A program made the position numbers and the translations under genes. Positions 40,509-53,217 of a stretch of DNA of 64,000 nt are shown here, in pieces. The DNA is taken from NCBI GenBank assembly GCA_902729315.2, contig LR746271.1:2130001-2194000 (forward strand), in the 5' to 3' direction. The stretch is from Spirodela intermedia. Taxonomy: Eukaryota > Streptophyta > Magnoliopsida > Alismatales > Araceae. A model generated the notes under the pieces. The model did not search any database and had not been told where the DNA came from. It saw only the letters and a program-made list of their open reading frames with translations. The first letter of the stretch is position 1. Every line of letters starts with the position of its first letter.

Positions 40509-43500
40509 CTAGGGTTTTCGCTGCACCTCCCGGAGTAGAATTTCTTCAATGGCGTCTGCAAAGTGGGGCAGATGGTGCCGAACTCGGGCGTCCAGCGAGT
40601 TGACTCGTTCCTGACAGGGAGGTAGCTCCGGTCACTATTGAAAAATGTATGGAAGGGGCATCCAACCACAGAAGCCTCCACCCACAAGAAGATACTTTAA
40701 TGAAAATAAACCACCAAGAAGCTGCAAAGATCATAAGAAACCCCCACCTAAGGGGATACCTGGGTGCAAGAGTATGGAGAAGAAGATCATCGGATTGGGC
40801 CTAGCCTGGCCAGTTTCTATCTCTAGAATAGATTTCAAGGCCCAATACTGAGCAATGTTGGGCCGGAGTATTGAGCTTAGAACACCCATGCTATGGATAT
40901 AGGCGTCGAATAGGGAGAAAACAGATCCAGTGGTTATTTTCTCTTGGTTTCCAAATCAGAACGCAATTCTATGAGCGAAGTGAAGGAATGGGTGAGGAAC
41001 GGGACCGGATCGGGCTGGGTCTGGAGATTTTCTATTTCTAGACTTGTTTTCAAGGCCAAATAATAGCAAAACTGAGCCATGCTTGGCCGAACAATTGGGC
41101 TTCACAGGGCCATTGGCGTGCAAGCTGAGGATGCTAGAGTCGAACAGGACAGCAAGCAGCTACGGTGGTTCTCTTCTCTTAATTTCTAACTGAAAAACGT
41201 AATTAGATAAGCGAAATGAAGTAACTTTCACCTTGATCTTGTAGAGTGAAGCCAGTGAGATGCCCTTCGAATGAATATCCAGGCCTTTCATTGAGATCAA
41301 GTGCAATCCAGAGGGTGATATCGGCCACCCAAGAGAAATCTTAATGAAAGCGTCAATTCCCCCCACCAAATGAGCTATCACAGTCTCATCCTTGTCTGAG
41401 TACTCAAATGAATGCCTAAAATGGAAATACCATCGCTGCAAATTAAAAACATGAGAGAAAACAAAGTGGGCATATGTGGAAGGAAGATGCTAGATCAAAA
41501 CATTTCCCAAGAACAAAAACAAAATTAAGTGGCTAAAAAACATATATTTCGGCTCATTATGAGTTGAACCTTCCGTGCCATTTACAAGTCCCACATTCTG
41601 CTCTTTTGCTCAGAGATGGTCACCACACAGTGCCACCATTAGATCATCTCTTTCTGACCCATGAAAAAAAAAAAGCTCATTTCAAATGTGTAGCCCTTCC
41701 AATTCTAGCAAAAATTGTTGCCATTCCTCCTCACCACTCCACTAATTTAAACGATTCAAATGTTCTCTTCTGTCCACTTCGTTGTCTCCATGTATGCTTT
41801 TTGGTGAGCTACTCTTCCATTTTTAGAATCCTTAATAATCTGGCAGCTAGACCAGCTATTACGCATTAGAATTCATTACTTTTCCGGTCCCTGTTGTTGA
41901 AGAGATTGGGCACTGGATCCAAGTGTGGTCGTGATGATGTCTCCTACTTTCCTCTTTGCACCCTTCTCTTTTCTCTGTAACAGGGATTCCTCCGTCCGCA
42001 CTTCTCTCTCGTTTTTTGTTTCCCAACCTGCAATTTCCCCAACATAGTCGTGTCACGATTGTTCTTTGTTGTATTGTAACAAGACTCCAGCATCATATTT
42101 ATAACAGCTACTTCTAGTTTGTCTAAGATTTTCTTGGTAGATTAAATCTCTATCCTCATGAAATATAGATAATTGATTGCCATTGTAAGAACAATTTTTT
42201 CAATCTAGGAATTATCCACTGATAAGTCCCTTCCTTCAGCAATCTAAAGAGCATTTCATGTCCTGTCTGTCCTTAGCCAATTTCCGGGGATGATTCTTAC
42301 CATTTTTCTCCAAAAGCCCAACAAAAGAATGCCCAAGTAGCAGGAAGCCCTGTAATTATCAGTCCCCATCTTGAAATCCATACCCTGTCAACCCATCAAA
42401 GCCGGGTGATCCCTATCAAATTTTATAATTTGACCTACAAGGTTATAAGTGGCATCCAAACTGCAATATCAGTCAATGGGTAGAATTTGACCACCCGTGT
42501 TCCCATCTCAACCTTTCGCCATCATCACCCTGACTTCACATTACACCAACAACGTTTAAGATGTTCACAGAGATTGGTTTTCTCAAGCAACGACTTCTAA
42601 GAAAATTCTTCAATTAGTCAAGCACTATTCAAGTTATCGGCTGATCCAATATGCATCATTTGTTTGATTTTGTTAACAATTGATTTTTTGAAAGCACAAA
42701 CCTATATCAGTACCTTCATTCTAAGGATTGCCACGTGTAAGACAGGGATTCTATCAACAAACACAAGAAAAGATAAGTGATATTCTGAAAACGAATGTGA
42801 AATAAACTATCCAGTTCCCAGGCGGATAACTGGCACACCAGCAGGAACTTGTGATTGTACAGCAGTGAGATTTTCATAATAACACTGAAACTGAAAATTC
42901 TTTGGACATTCTTCATGATATTCAAGTTTAAAAGTGGCATTGGACATCCAGTTAAGGAAAACGATGAGTTAAATTTGAAATAGAAGATAAACAGATAAAA
43001 TATAGAGCATTTTTCTCCATGTAATGTTGACTTCTCGAATGTGCAGAGATGAGGAAGATGCCATTTCCACATAAGATAACATATAACTGCAGAAATAGGT
43101 CTAGCTAGGAAGTTGTTCGAACAAGATACACGAGCTCCATACATCAGTATGCACACCTAGAATATATTAGAGCACAAATGGAACATATGTTCAGCGTATC
43201 AAATATCTCACCTCGATTTGTTTGCATCCTTTACCACAATGCGTCGTACATTGCAAATAAAAATTTGCTGCCTAATTTTTCTAACCAACCATTCTAAAGA
43301 CGACTTAATTGGTCGATCTGGGTACAAAGAAAATGTCTGTCTGCAGGAAAGAAAAAAGGTGAATCAATGACAGAATTAAACATCGACTCCATTCGCTAAG
43401 AAATTTATGGAAACACTGCGTCCAAAATTACAGGCCAAACAGGTAGAACCAGAAAAAACTGAGAGAAAGAGTCAACTAGTGAACAAAGTCGGCCTCCACA

Positions 43501-46500
43501 AGAAAAACATAGCAACCGTGAGGACGAGAGTACAAATTTCACACAGGACTCTCCCTTATTACAGTACTCAGTTACATGAATATCATCACCATTGGGCCCG
43601 GTAACACATACGAATGGAGGCTTGAGAATGGCAATAATCCAAGCAAGGTGTGGTGTGAACATTAAGTGGCCGAAAGACTTGACACTCTCTTTACTCCTAC
43701 TCCGATTATACAATTGAGCAAATCTCTAGCAACTCCATGAAGCGTATCCCCAAAATCCCATCCCCAAATAGAGAAGACCAATACTTCGAGCAATTATTGT
43801 TCCCATTAATCGACTCTGTTTCCATAAAATAATCCTGCCAAGTGTAATTGAAGATTATCAAAACTGATTCACCCAAAAAAAATCATTGTATCAGCCAATT
43901 TGGATCAGTATTCAAGGTCCTCCACGCGGTTTGAAGGGATGAAACGAAGTTACACATTGAAAGAAAAAACAGCCAGAGACTAGACAATCTCCTTCGGATC
44001 AGCTGACAGTTCGACATCTAACAGAGTAGGGATAGGTTGATTCCAGGACAGATCACCAGGCCAAATCTCAGCCAACGGAAGAAACAATGAAGGGGAGGAA
44101 AACATCAGAAAAACAAAAGAAGAACGCAAGAAGAAGTGAGAAAACATCTCATTTTGATGTCGCCTACCCTTCATAGCCCATCACCTGTTGAGCCATGGCT
44201 ATCTGCGCTGCCAGACCTCGTGGGAACAAGATTTTCTCTTTCCGTCCCTCTTCCACCAAGAAAGGGAGAGAAGGTCTTAAGAGGCGTTTCAGAGTAAAAT
44301 AAGTACCTTAAGGATGCCTCCTTTTGTACAATTGTACTTTTTTTAATACCTTCAGTTAGAAATATATTTGCATTAGTCCTTTCATTTTTTTTTCTAAATT
44401 GTTACTCTTGTTTTTTAACCAAAGTCAGCATTCACCTTTAGATCAGCCAATGACCAATTTAGTAGAATTGGAAACATGAACTGGCCTGCATTATGTACAC
44501 CTTATAGAGACCTTATGGATGTATTAATATCTGCTCATGGTCCTAAAATGCTCTTATCAAAAACCACAGGCAAAATATCCTCATCTTTAACAATGGCATG
44601 CAAAAGAGAATGTCACCAAATGAAACAACTCAAACATACTGCTTTTGTAGTACAATACAAACCCAAAAGACCAATACAATTATAAGCTATGAAAAGGTAA
44701 TTACGATTTCTAGTTCGCACACATATAATTTCCCTTTCCAAATGCACCCCTCACAATCTAGATTCAGTAGACATTTCTGCCCTTTTCCAAGTATTTGGTA
44801 CTATTTTTATCTTGCAGCTCAAATTCTCTTCATACGTTGCGGATTGTGTGAGTTACAACAATATATAGGGAATTTTTCAATAAATCTTTAACAGAAACGT
44901 ACCTTGACGATTTGGCTGCAGTAATAACATTCTCCAAATATACATCATTTGGGAAAATCTGAAGAGACGAATGAAAAGAAGTAAGATAAAAGAAATAAAA
45001 CTGGTACAGGTTAAAAAAATCTAAGGCCAATTTTACATTAGTCTCATTAAAGTTAAATATACACAACCAAACGAGGTTCAGAATACATAGAATCATTTAA
45101 TCTACCAGCTACTGAGGCGACATATTTCTCCACAGGCATGCCTGCACAGTCCCTTGCACCTAAATAGGTTTGAGTTGCATGGGAAAGGCCGTGCTGTTGG
45201 ACAATAGGATTCTAAAGATATTGGCAAAATTTTCTGAGCTATAAACAACTAGTGTAATGTTATTTATATTTTCTACAATTTCAAGATACCTAGTTGTTTT
45301 GAGATCAGCTGTCCTCCCACTCTTACATGCTAGCCCACGTTTTACCTCTCAGTTTTTTTTTTATTCATAAACAAGAACCTTGTTCTAGATGCAATGAGCT
45401 TTGTTGCTCTTAAATTGCCTTATTTCAGTACGATTCAATCAAGGATGGGATCCCACGGAAACTCTACATATGAGAAACCAAACGTCCTCAATTTCATCAA
45501 AGAGAATTTTAGAAGAGAATAATCAAAAGAATTGTCTCCATCTGACATGGAATTACAAAGATTGTCTCCATCTGACATGGCATTACAAATGTTGTCTCCA
45601 TCTGACATGACATTACAAAGACTGTCTTATCTAGAAGTTAGCCTCAACGACACTCAATCACAAGAAATTGACAAGAATAAGCATGCATCCGCAACCATCG
45701 CAGACATATCAGCAATCACTCATATATTGGTCGATTTAATCACAACCTATTGCTTTGCTGTGCTTCCATGGATAGGCATAGTAATCATAGAAGTAGAGAT
45801 GTAAACTCTCAAGATCCTACACTACAGAGGAATGCACTTAAGTAATGCTAACTCTTGTGGATATCCTAGTACTCTGATGCCGGAAATAGATACATTGAAT
45901 GCTCAAACCACGTGCTTATATCATAATGACAATGAACACAGCAAAATCTTTGAGATCACTTGTTTGCCTGACTGTTTTTCTCTTTAAAGCTTACATACAG
46001 TAGCTACCTAGTATCGTGACTAGGATTACTTCGTTGGCATATCTAGCAAGCCACCATCTCATACGAACTTTCACATTTTTTCCTCATAAATACCCCATGA
46101 ACGCCAGCCATAGGACCTTTTGATGCAGTACTTTCCACTGATTCACAACCCTCGCCATTCAAGCTGTAGCATGCGGGTCATTCATACAGAAAACTTTTTT
46201 TATACTTTTTGTACACGTCAGCATTTTGCACTCATTTTCATGCAAAATATTCATCGTGATACTTTGGCAGCTTTTATACTCATCCAGCATTTTCATCTGT
46301 GTTACTGAGTATCAATCACTCTCACATTTACAATTTCCCAGTCGACAGAGGTCCCAGTAACTTTTCCATCACAACAACATTAATTCAAGCTTTCTCTCAA
46401 TTGGTACATCCTAGACTACATAACTTCACTAAGTACAGATGGAATTCCATACACTCTCAATCAACATTGTTGTCACATTTGCTTATTGTCATGTTTTTTG

Positions 46501-49500
46501 TTTCCCATTGTATGCTAGTTTGATCATCCAGGGTGCATCCTCATTTTTCTATATATTGGACGACAACAGTATCATGCCTTGACGGATTTTACTGATATCT
46601 TCTAGACATATATTACCCAAGTTAAGCTTTACGATCGTCTAAAAAGTGCATGAGCATGCAAATTCTATGTACTCAAGACATGCCTTCGTTTGTATGTTTA
46701 GAGCATAAGTGTAAGGCATGGTCTGTGGAATCGGACGATTAGGACAGTTGACATTTACAAGGAAGAAATCAAGAGAGAAAATCAACATCTATCAACCCCC
46801 AAACTGACTGGCCGCTATGTCCATCATTGACAACTAATATTGCCAAAAAAATCAAGGGAAAAAAGATGAGGAAGAAACAAACCAAAAAAAGGGTAAGAAA
46901 GGTGTAGCAGGTGAAGGGCAGAAAGAACAGCAGCAGGGTAAGAGATGAGAGAAGGCGAAGGACAAGGGAGATATGAGAAGGAAAAAGAAAATTTAAAAAA
47001 AATATAAATAACCGGTACTTTTGAAATGTTTTATAGTCAACACAGGATAAATAGGTCATCATGCCAATAAGAAAGCAACTTCTGAAGGTTATCCCCAAAT
47101 ATGTCTAAAGGTAAAAGCTTCTTCCTAATTAAAGTTTCAAATTTAGAACTTTCATATATTTTACCTATTTACTATACTTCTTTGCGCTTATTTATGTTTC
47201 ATTCGTAAACCATATTTTCCTTTATCCTTGTTAACCAGATTGCCCAGGAACTTATAAGAGTCTAGATAGATGGTATGCCAGATCGCTTCACATGGTCCTT
47301 GAAAGAGTAAGGAAGGTTGATCAGCTCTAACACAGTTTAACTAAAGTTCTATTATGAAGTGTATGGCAAAACTAAGGTACAACTAATAGTTGTTCATTTG
47401 TTTTCTTAAGAATTTTTAAGTAATAAACTACAAAGTTCATTTAACATGCAACAGGAGAAAATACCTCAATTTTCTTTAGCTCCACTGTCTCATCTTCGAC
47501 TTCTATTACTAATTCATGGTACACAACCAATGGCTCTATGACGCAGTCCAATTTTTGTCCTAGTAGAGAAACATCCGAACTAAAAATGGGTGTCCTTATG
47601 GACAGCCTAATACAATTCCCTTCGAATTCAATCGGCTTTACATCTTCAGACAACATGTCCAGAATTTGCCCAAGTGCTTCATTCCTGCAAAGTAAAATCA
47701 GCTGACATAAAGTGAACCAGACATGGCATATAATTGCATCACTTCTAATTTATTAACCACAGAGAGTCGGTGATCAACAAAAGTAAAAATTGGAAGTCTC
47801 AAATGGGAAAATAAATATTAGCACGTTAAACCATCTAAGATGATGGAATAGATTACCACTGCCTTAAAAATTGTCAAAAAAATATATTTTTGTAACACAT
47901 AGGATTGCGAAGAGCTTAAACTCCCCCATCAAACAAAAAACGAGACATTCCTACCATCATGTAGTAACATAGGTAGAAGAAATTACTACAGTAGTCAAAG
48001 AGAAACAAAAGGAAGTGCTGAGGATTATGCAGAAATTTTTGGTGCAAATAAATATTAAAATATTAGACGTTGCTATGAATAGAACGAGCCAATTGACTAC
48101 AACATTCCCCGATTAAATCAAAGAAAAACAAATGCTCTCAGCTTGTAAAGCCAAACATCCTATTCTAGGCCACTTTTTTTTCATACCAAGGACTATTCAT
48201 TCAAAATGAAACGAAATTTTATCCTCAAAAAGCCAATCAAACCCCCATCAGCTAATTTGAGTAAATCAGCTTCTATGCGAGTGTAGTTCATTCCAGGTGC
48301 ATTGCCAATAGTTCTGGCTAACATTGGTGTCATTAGGCCTATCAATCACTATAGAAGAGAGAAGAAAGAGGAAAGAGGGACAAAAGAAATTGAGCAAACA
48401 GACAAGAAAAGAGGAAGCAAAAACAAGGGAAACCAAGAAAGCAAACATCAAACTAAGGGAGAAAAAAAAAGAAGGGAGAAGGGGGAGAAGGATCCGCAGA
48501 AGGTAGTAGGTTCCTACATTTACCTCCATAGGAAGAAATAGATAATTTCCTTCATTCAACTCTTCTGTGTATCGATTAACACATAACCCAATGCTATTTA
48601 GGAAGGATTAAAAACAGATTTGGGAAACGTGAATTTCAGGTGGTGCAAAAGAGATTTTTTTTGCCTGATTCCAGTGATTAGAGAATTTTTTGCCTTCAAT
48701 TGCATGCAGGAGTGCTACTTGATATTTTAGACCAGGGAAAGCCAACAAAGCATTTATTTCACGTATAATAAGCATATATGAGGATACCATTGGGAACATA
48801 CGAAGACATTACCAATATATTTAAAAAGCAACTACCTCTTGAAAACAGAATCAAGCATCTGCAACTGAGTTAAGTAATGATTAGTCTTCTCAATCTGGTG
48901 GTCGAGCTGAAAAACCTGAAAGATGTATTTACAATCAAAAGTAAACGATAGAATATTTAAATGATAAGTAAAAAGCAAAAAAACGGAACAAAAATCGTAA
49001 AAATATCATAATAACGGAACAGCTGACATGTCGTGACTGAAGAAACAAGTCGAAGAGGAAAAAGTCAAAGTAAAACCCGTTTCAGAATATAAAATGTTTC
49101 GTGTAAGATTTCACAGAGGCAAAGCGGTGGCTTAGTCTATGGCAACAATTAACCTAATACAAGTTTTCTTCCCAAAGAGACTAACCAATCTTTATAGCGA
49201 CCCTAATCTTGATTGATAGCAATCTTGTTTAAATAAACACAAAACAGCTTAGGAGAAACATGCAACATCTCTGAGAATGATGGAGGGCATTGAAAATGTA
49301 ATAGGAACCTTGAGAAGATCACTTGAGCATGTATAAGTCTTTAACAGGATAAGCTTCGAGGTCTTGAACTTTGAAACCGTGGAATCCAATTAGATTCTCA
49401 TATGATGGAGCTTACACTCTGGGTGGGGGAGTGGCCTATCCACTGCAAGAGAGTCAACTCCAAATGACTATGAAAAACAGATACTTTTCTACCTTTGCCT

Positions 49501-52500
49501 CCAACTTGTACAAGTTCCGATGACATGTCCCCATAGAATTGAAAGGCCAACTTTTGTCATATAGGCTTTATTTTTAGGTCCTTCTTACCATAAAACCTTT
49601 TTTTCTCTGCCAAAAACTCATCCACAAAATAGGTCCAAGTTCTTTCAATAAAATAGGGTTTCACAAACTTATGGAGTACAACTTGCACGATCCTATCAAC
49701 TTACAAGAAAATCAAGGGCAATATTGATCATTACTAGGATCATTTGATCAAGTATGTTTCTGACTTTCATGATTGATGTTGATTTACTCACATATAATTC
49801 TTAAGAAAAATATCCACAATTAAATGAAGAGTAGCCTTTTAAACGGGGTCAAGCTACACACTTGAAATCCAAATTCTCCATGCCGAGTTTCTGAAGATGC
49901 GGAGATACTTCAGATACTGAAGTCATCAACTTCAGCACAAAGGTCTTAGGGAAGACCCAAATCCCCTCATAGCATATAAGTAATTACCATATTCTTGGAA
50001 TGAATACCCTTGGCAATATAAGAGAGGTAACAGAAGTTAACACAAAATATTCTGACTTAAAAATTTGCAAGATAGTGAGCAACCAATGTTTACCTTAAAC
50101 TTTTCCTCTTCACATGCATAGGTTGTGCTTTCTTGATGGTCAACACCCAGTGATCTGCAACTAAGCGTGGGACCTTGAGATTTGTCAACATCCTAAACAA
50201 GAGATCAAGAGCATTATGCACTGATGTCTTTAAGAAAAATACTCAAGCTATAAATTACAAAAAAATCATCACGTTCAGATGTTTGCAACAAGAATATACG
50301 AGTTAGAGAATAAAAAAACGCCATACATAGACGACATGAAAGTGCCTGAAAGTGGATTCTAGCATACAGCAGCTCTGTTATCTTCACATACAAAATTGCG
50401 TGGGTAAAGTGGTGACAACACAACGAGTGGAGGAAAGCAAAATAAAATACAAAATAAAGCCTAATTTACTTACAATGGGAAAAATTTACAGACAAATAGA
50501 TAGCAAACGACAAATGAACAAAGTTTTTCTTTAGATACATAACAGCGAAATTGTATATTGATTTCCGATCTATCAACAAAACCTTAGGATGAATCGAGAA
50601 TTTACGAGCACTTTAAAAATCAAATGTTTTCCTGCCCAAAACCTTGTGACAAAAAAGTCGATTTTCCAGTCCAACTCCCAAAAGTCAGCTTGCTTTCCAA
50701 GATAGCAAGTCAATCCAGTTCCAATAACTGCATTGATGAACAAGCCACACTTTGTGGAATAAACTTGGGTAAGAAAAATTCAAGCATCAAAATGACTCTC
50801 ATTCAAACCACCATGAAATGATGTTCAAGCCTGGATCTGAAAGAAAAAACACTAGTTATACTAGGCTTAATTCTACTTCTTAATGCCGTTTTCCTTCCAA
50901 TAAACGTTGGGAAAACAGTCAAATGTATAATAAACACTAAAATTGTGTAGAGTAGAACAAAGATGCAATCTGAGCTACTGAAATGCACAAAGGGGCAATA
51001 CTGAGTACTAACCAGAATTTCACTGGTAATAATTATGTATATTGAAACCCTCACAGGAGCATCGAATGAGAGACCGTCCAAAGCATAAATCCCATATTCG
51101 TATAGGGTAGATGAGATGAAGCACATAATTTGCTTCCACTGTCCCAAGATTTACGAGACAACTAAGATTGCAAGATACACACCATAAATCATTAAATTAT
51201 ATGCAAGAAGTTCAACTTCATGATATCAAGGATAAAGTTCAGAAGCAAAGAACCCCTTACAACCCGTTGTACAACATAAAACTTTGCAATTGGATTCCAA
51301 GATTATGAAAAATGTGTGTTATAATAATATAAATACGTACCTCCGATTTTTTTGATTTAAATAACAAATCCAAAGCAACAAGATCACCATAGAGTTTAGC
51401 AGAATCTGCAGATAAGAAAATGATCACGATATATCATACAAACTAAACCGATAATGAAACAAAAAAAACTACTAACCTTCATTAACGGCTCTCATAACAC
51501 CCGCTATTTTATCTTCAGTTTTTCTGTTTTCATCTTCTACTAATGTAAGCTCCCTCTTCAATTGCTCTAAAAATTTTCCTGTAATGGAGTGAACCAGATT
51601 ATGTCATTCTGACTAACTTTAGTTCATGCATTATATTAAAATAATATTTTTCAAAAAGTTCAGAGAACCTGAAGAAAGCAACAGATTCTAACTCATCTAA
51701 AGTCAGACTAGTCATGACCAATGAGCCTTAGGAATAGAATAATGCAGAATGCTATCCTGCACACATTCTGTCAAGATTTAAGGTTAGTATGGTCGCTTAG
51801 TACCTTAATATATTTGTTTCTTTATTTTTATTCGAATTTCAATTTTTTTTCTTATGCACTTCAATTAAAATTAGGATAGTTTCGGTCAAATTGTCCAAGA
51901 CATTTTCAAAATCCTGTCGTCCAAAATCCCATGGCGAAACATAAATTCGTGTATAACGTCAGCCCTGTTCTTAAAGCTACTCAGGAATCTCCCCCACGAC
52001 AGAAAAAATAAATTAAGGGGCAATTTGAGGTGATTTATAGAGTCACGATCGGTAAATTTAGGTTAAATATCTGTTAAATACGTAAAAATCATATGGGCAT
52101 TTGCAATGGAAAGTTTCAAACACTAAACAAGAGAATAATGCAGCCGCTAACTTACCTGAATCCTCACTGTCCAAGGAGGCAATGGTCTCGTCTTCTAAGT
52201 CGATTTCATTCCGCGCTCTCTAGCAGACAGACATTGTAGAAATATTTTAAAAAAAAATATTCAGCTACATATAAAGCCGAAAAAAGGGAAGATATGGACG
52301 GAAGGAAAAATATGCACGTATAGTACACAAGCATATACCAGGAGTTCGGCAATGCCATCTTCCAGAAAGCTCTCAAAATTCGAGCTTGCCTCATCATTGT
52401 CGAAGGTGTCTGCTCCCACGCTCTCAAACAACTCATTCAAACGGCTGGAACACGCAGCAAACAGGGAACATCCAAAAAACAGTCGCATGCATCAAGTCCG

Positions 52501-52623
52501 TCGAATGAAAACAGAGAAGGTATGAAAGATGAGGAGTGCGCAGCATCGACTTGCAGACCTGCGAAGCGTCTCAATGTCGACGGCTTCGTCGCCGTCCGGG
52601 GAAGAAGAAAGGGTTTCCGGCAT
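40509..52623 (-). CDS. CENPO: Centromere protein O (CENP-O/Mcm21 kinetochore subunit)
   Basis: Twelve minus-strand exons: 52559-52623, 52339-52444, 52156-52219, 51477-51578, 51341-51405, 50094-50192, 48836-48915, 47465-47684, 44903-44958, 43212-43340, 41232-41415 and 40509-40610. They sum to 1272 bp and encode 423 residues. CENP-O is a subunit of the inner-kinetochore COMA/CENP-O complex at centromeres. The N terminus (MPETLSSSPDGDEAVDIETL) is acidic, followed by a predicted coiled coil (KFLEQLKRELTLVEDENRK, FQLDHQIEKTNHYLTQL). The conserved Cenp-O domain covers about residues 190-420: GNCIRLSIRTP, LVVYHELVIEVED, NDVYLENVITAAK, SLEWLVRKIRQQI, FEYSDKDETVIAHL, GWPISPSGLHLISM. For exon 11 the acceptor at 41416 was chosen over one 28 bp upstream because it alone keeps frame. 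Introns are large (up to 2.6 kb) and contain several local repeats. Confidence 0.94.
40794..41230. repeat. Diverged two-copy tandem duplication in CENP-O intron 11
   Basis: Two units of about 220-240 bp share ttctat(c/t)tctag(a/ac)..g.tttcaaggcc(c)aata, a (c)gaa(t)aggga/gacag block and, at the end, ctaa.tg.aaaacg(c/t)aatt..at.agcgaa(g/a)tgaag. The second copy ends at the 5' splice site of the intron (exon 11 edge at 41232). Confidence 0.55.
45532..45621. repeat. Three 30-bp tandem copies in CENP-O intron 8
   Basis: The unit ttgtctccatctgacatgg followed by attacaaa(g/t) occurs at 45532, 45562 and 45592 with only one or two differences per copy. Confidence 0.95.
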
Positions 52624-52811
52624 TTTCGACTCTCACAATACTCTTCCCCGCGCCCGTCCCAGACTGTAGAACATTTAAAAACCAGCCCGTCTTTTTGCAG
52701 ATACATCCTCAACACTATTTTTTTTATTGTTAACTCCTCCAAATCTTTAGGCCCATCTGAGAAGCCCATATTCCTGGCCAAAACTTGAACTAGCATTACA
52801 AATCATGAGCT

Positions 52812-53217
52812 CTACCTAAGTATCCTGGGTCTTCTTACCAATGTTTTCCAAGACATAGTGTCTTAGGGTTAGGCTAAGTGTGCCTTGCCCTCTTCACCCT
52901 ATGCCAGCTTTAGTCACCCCTACTAGCACCCAAGCATCGTCTTCTCTGTGTAGGAGAATCTACTCACTTAAAAGGATGTGTATTCCACTTCTCAAAGTAT
53001 CAATACACCAATCTACCTAAGTATCCTGAGTCTTCTTACCAAAGTTTCCCAAGATCTAGCATCATAGGGCTAGGGTAAGTGTGCTTTGCCCTCTTCACCC
53101 TATGCTAGGTTTAGTCACCTCACCTTGTGGCACCCAACCATCCTCTTTTCTCTGTGTAGGAGAATTGACTCACTTAAAAGGATGTGTATTCCACTTCCCA
53201 AAGTATTAATACACCAA
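52812..53217. repeat. Two tandem copies of about 200 bp
   Basis: Both copies start ctacctaagtatcctg(g/a)gtcttcttacca, pass through cttagggttaggctaagtgtg or its relative, ccctcttcaccctatgc, ctctgtgtaggagaat, ctcacttaaaaggatgtgtattccactt, and end aatacaccaat. The second begins at about 53012. Differences are moderate, including a short length change. Confidence 0.9.

Noticed and set aside
43940-44310. Possible nested gene or retrocopy in CENP-O intron 9 (minus-strand MAQQVMGYEG start and a 64-codon frame)
   Set aside because: No family similarity, no poly-A tail or flanking duplication, and no continuous frame of useful length.
48266-48559. Hydrophobic 97-codon frame in CENP-O intron 7
   Set aside because: It is the complement of a purine-rich stretch; there is no conserved motif and it lies within a well-supported intron.
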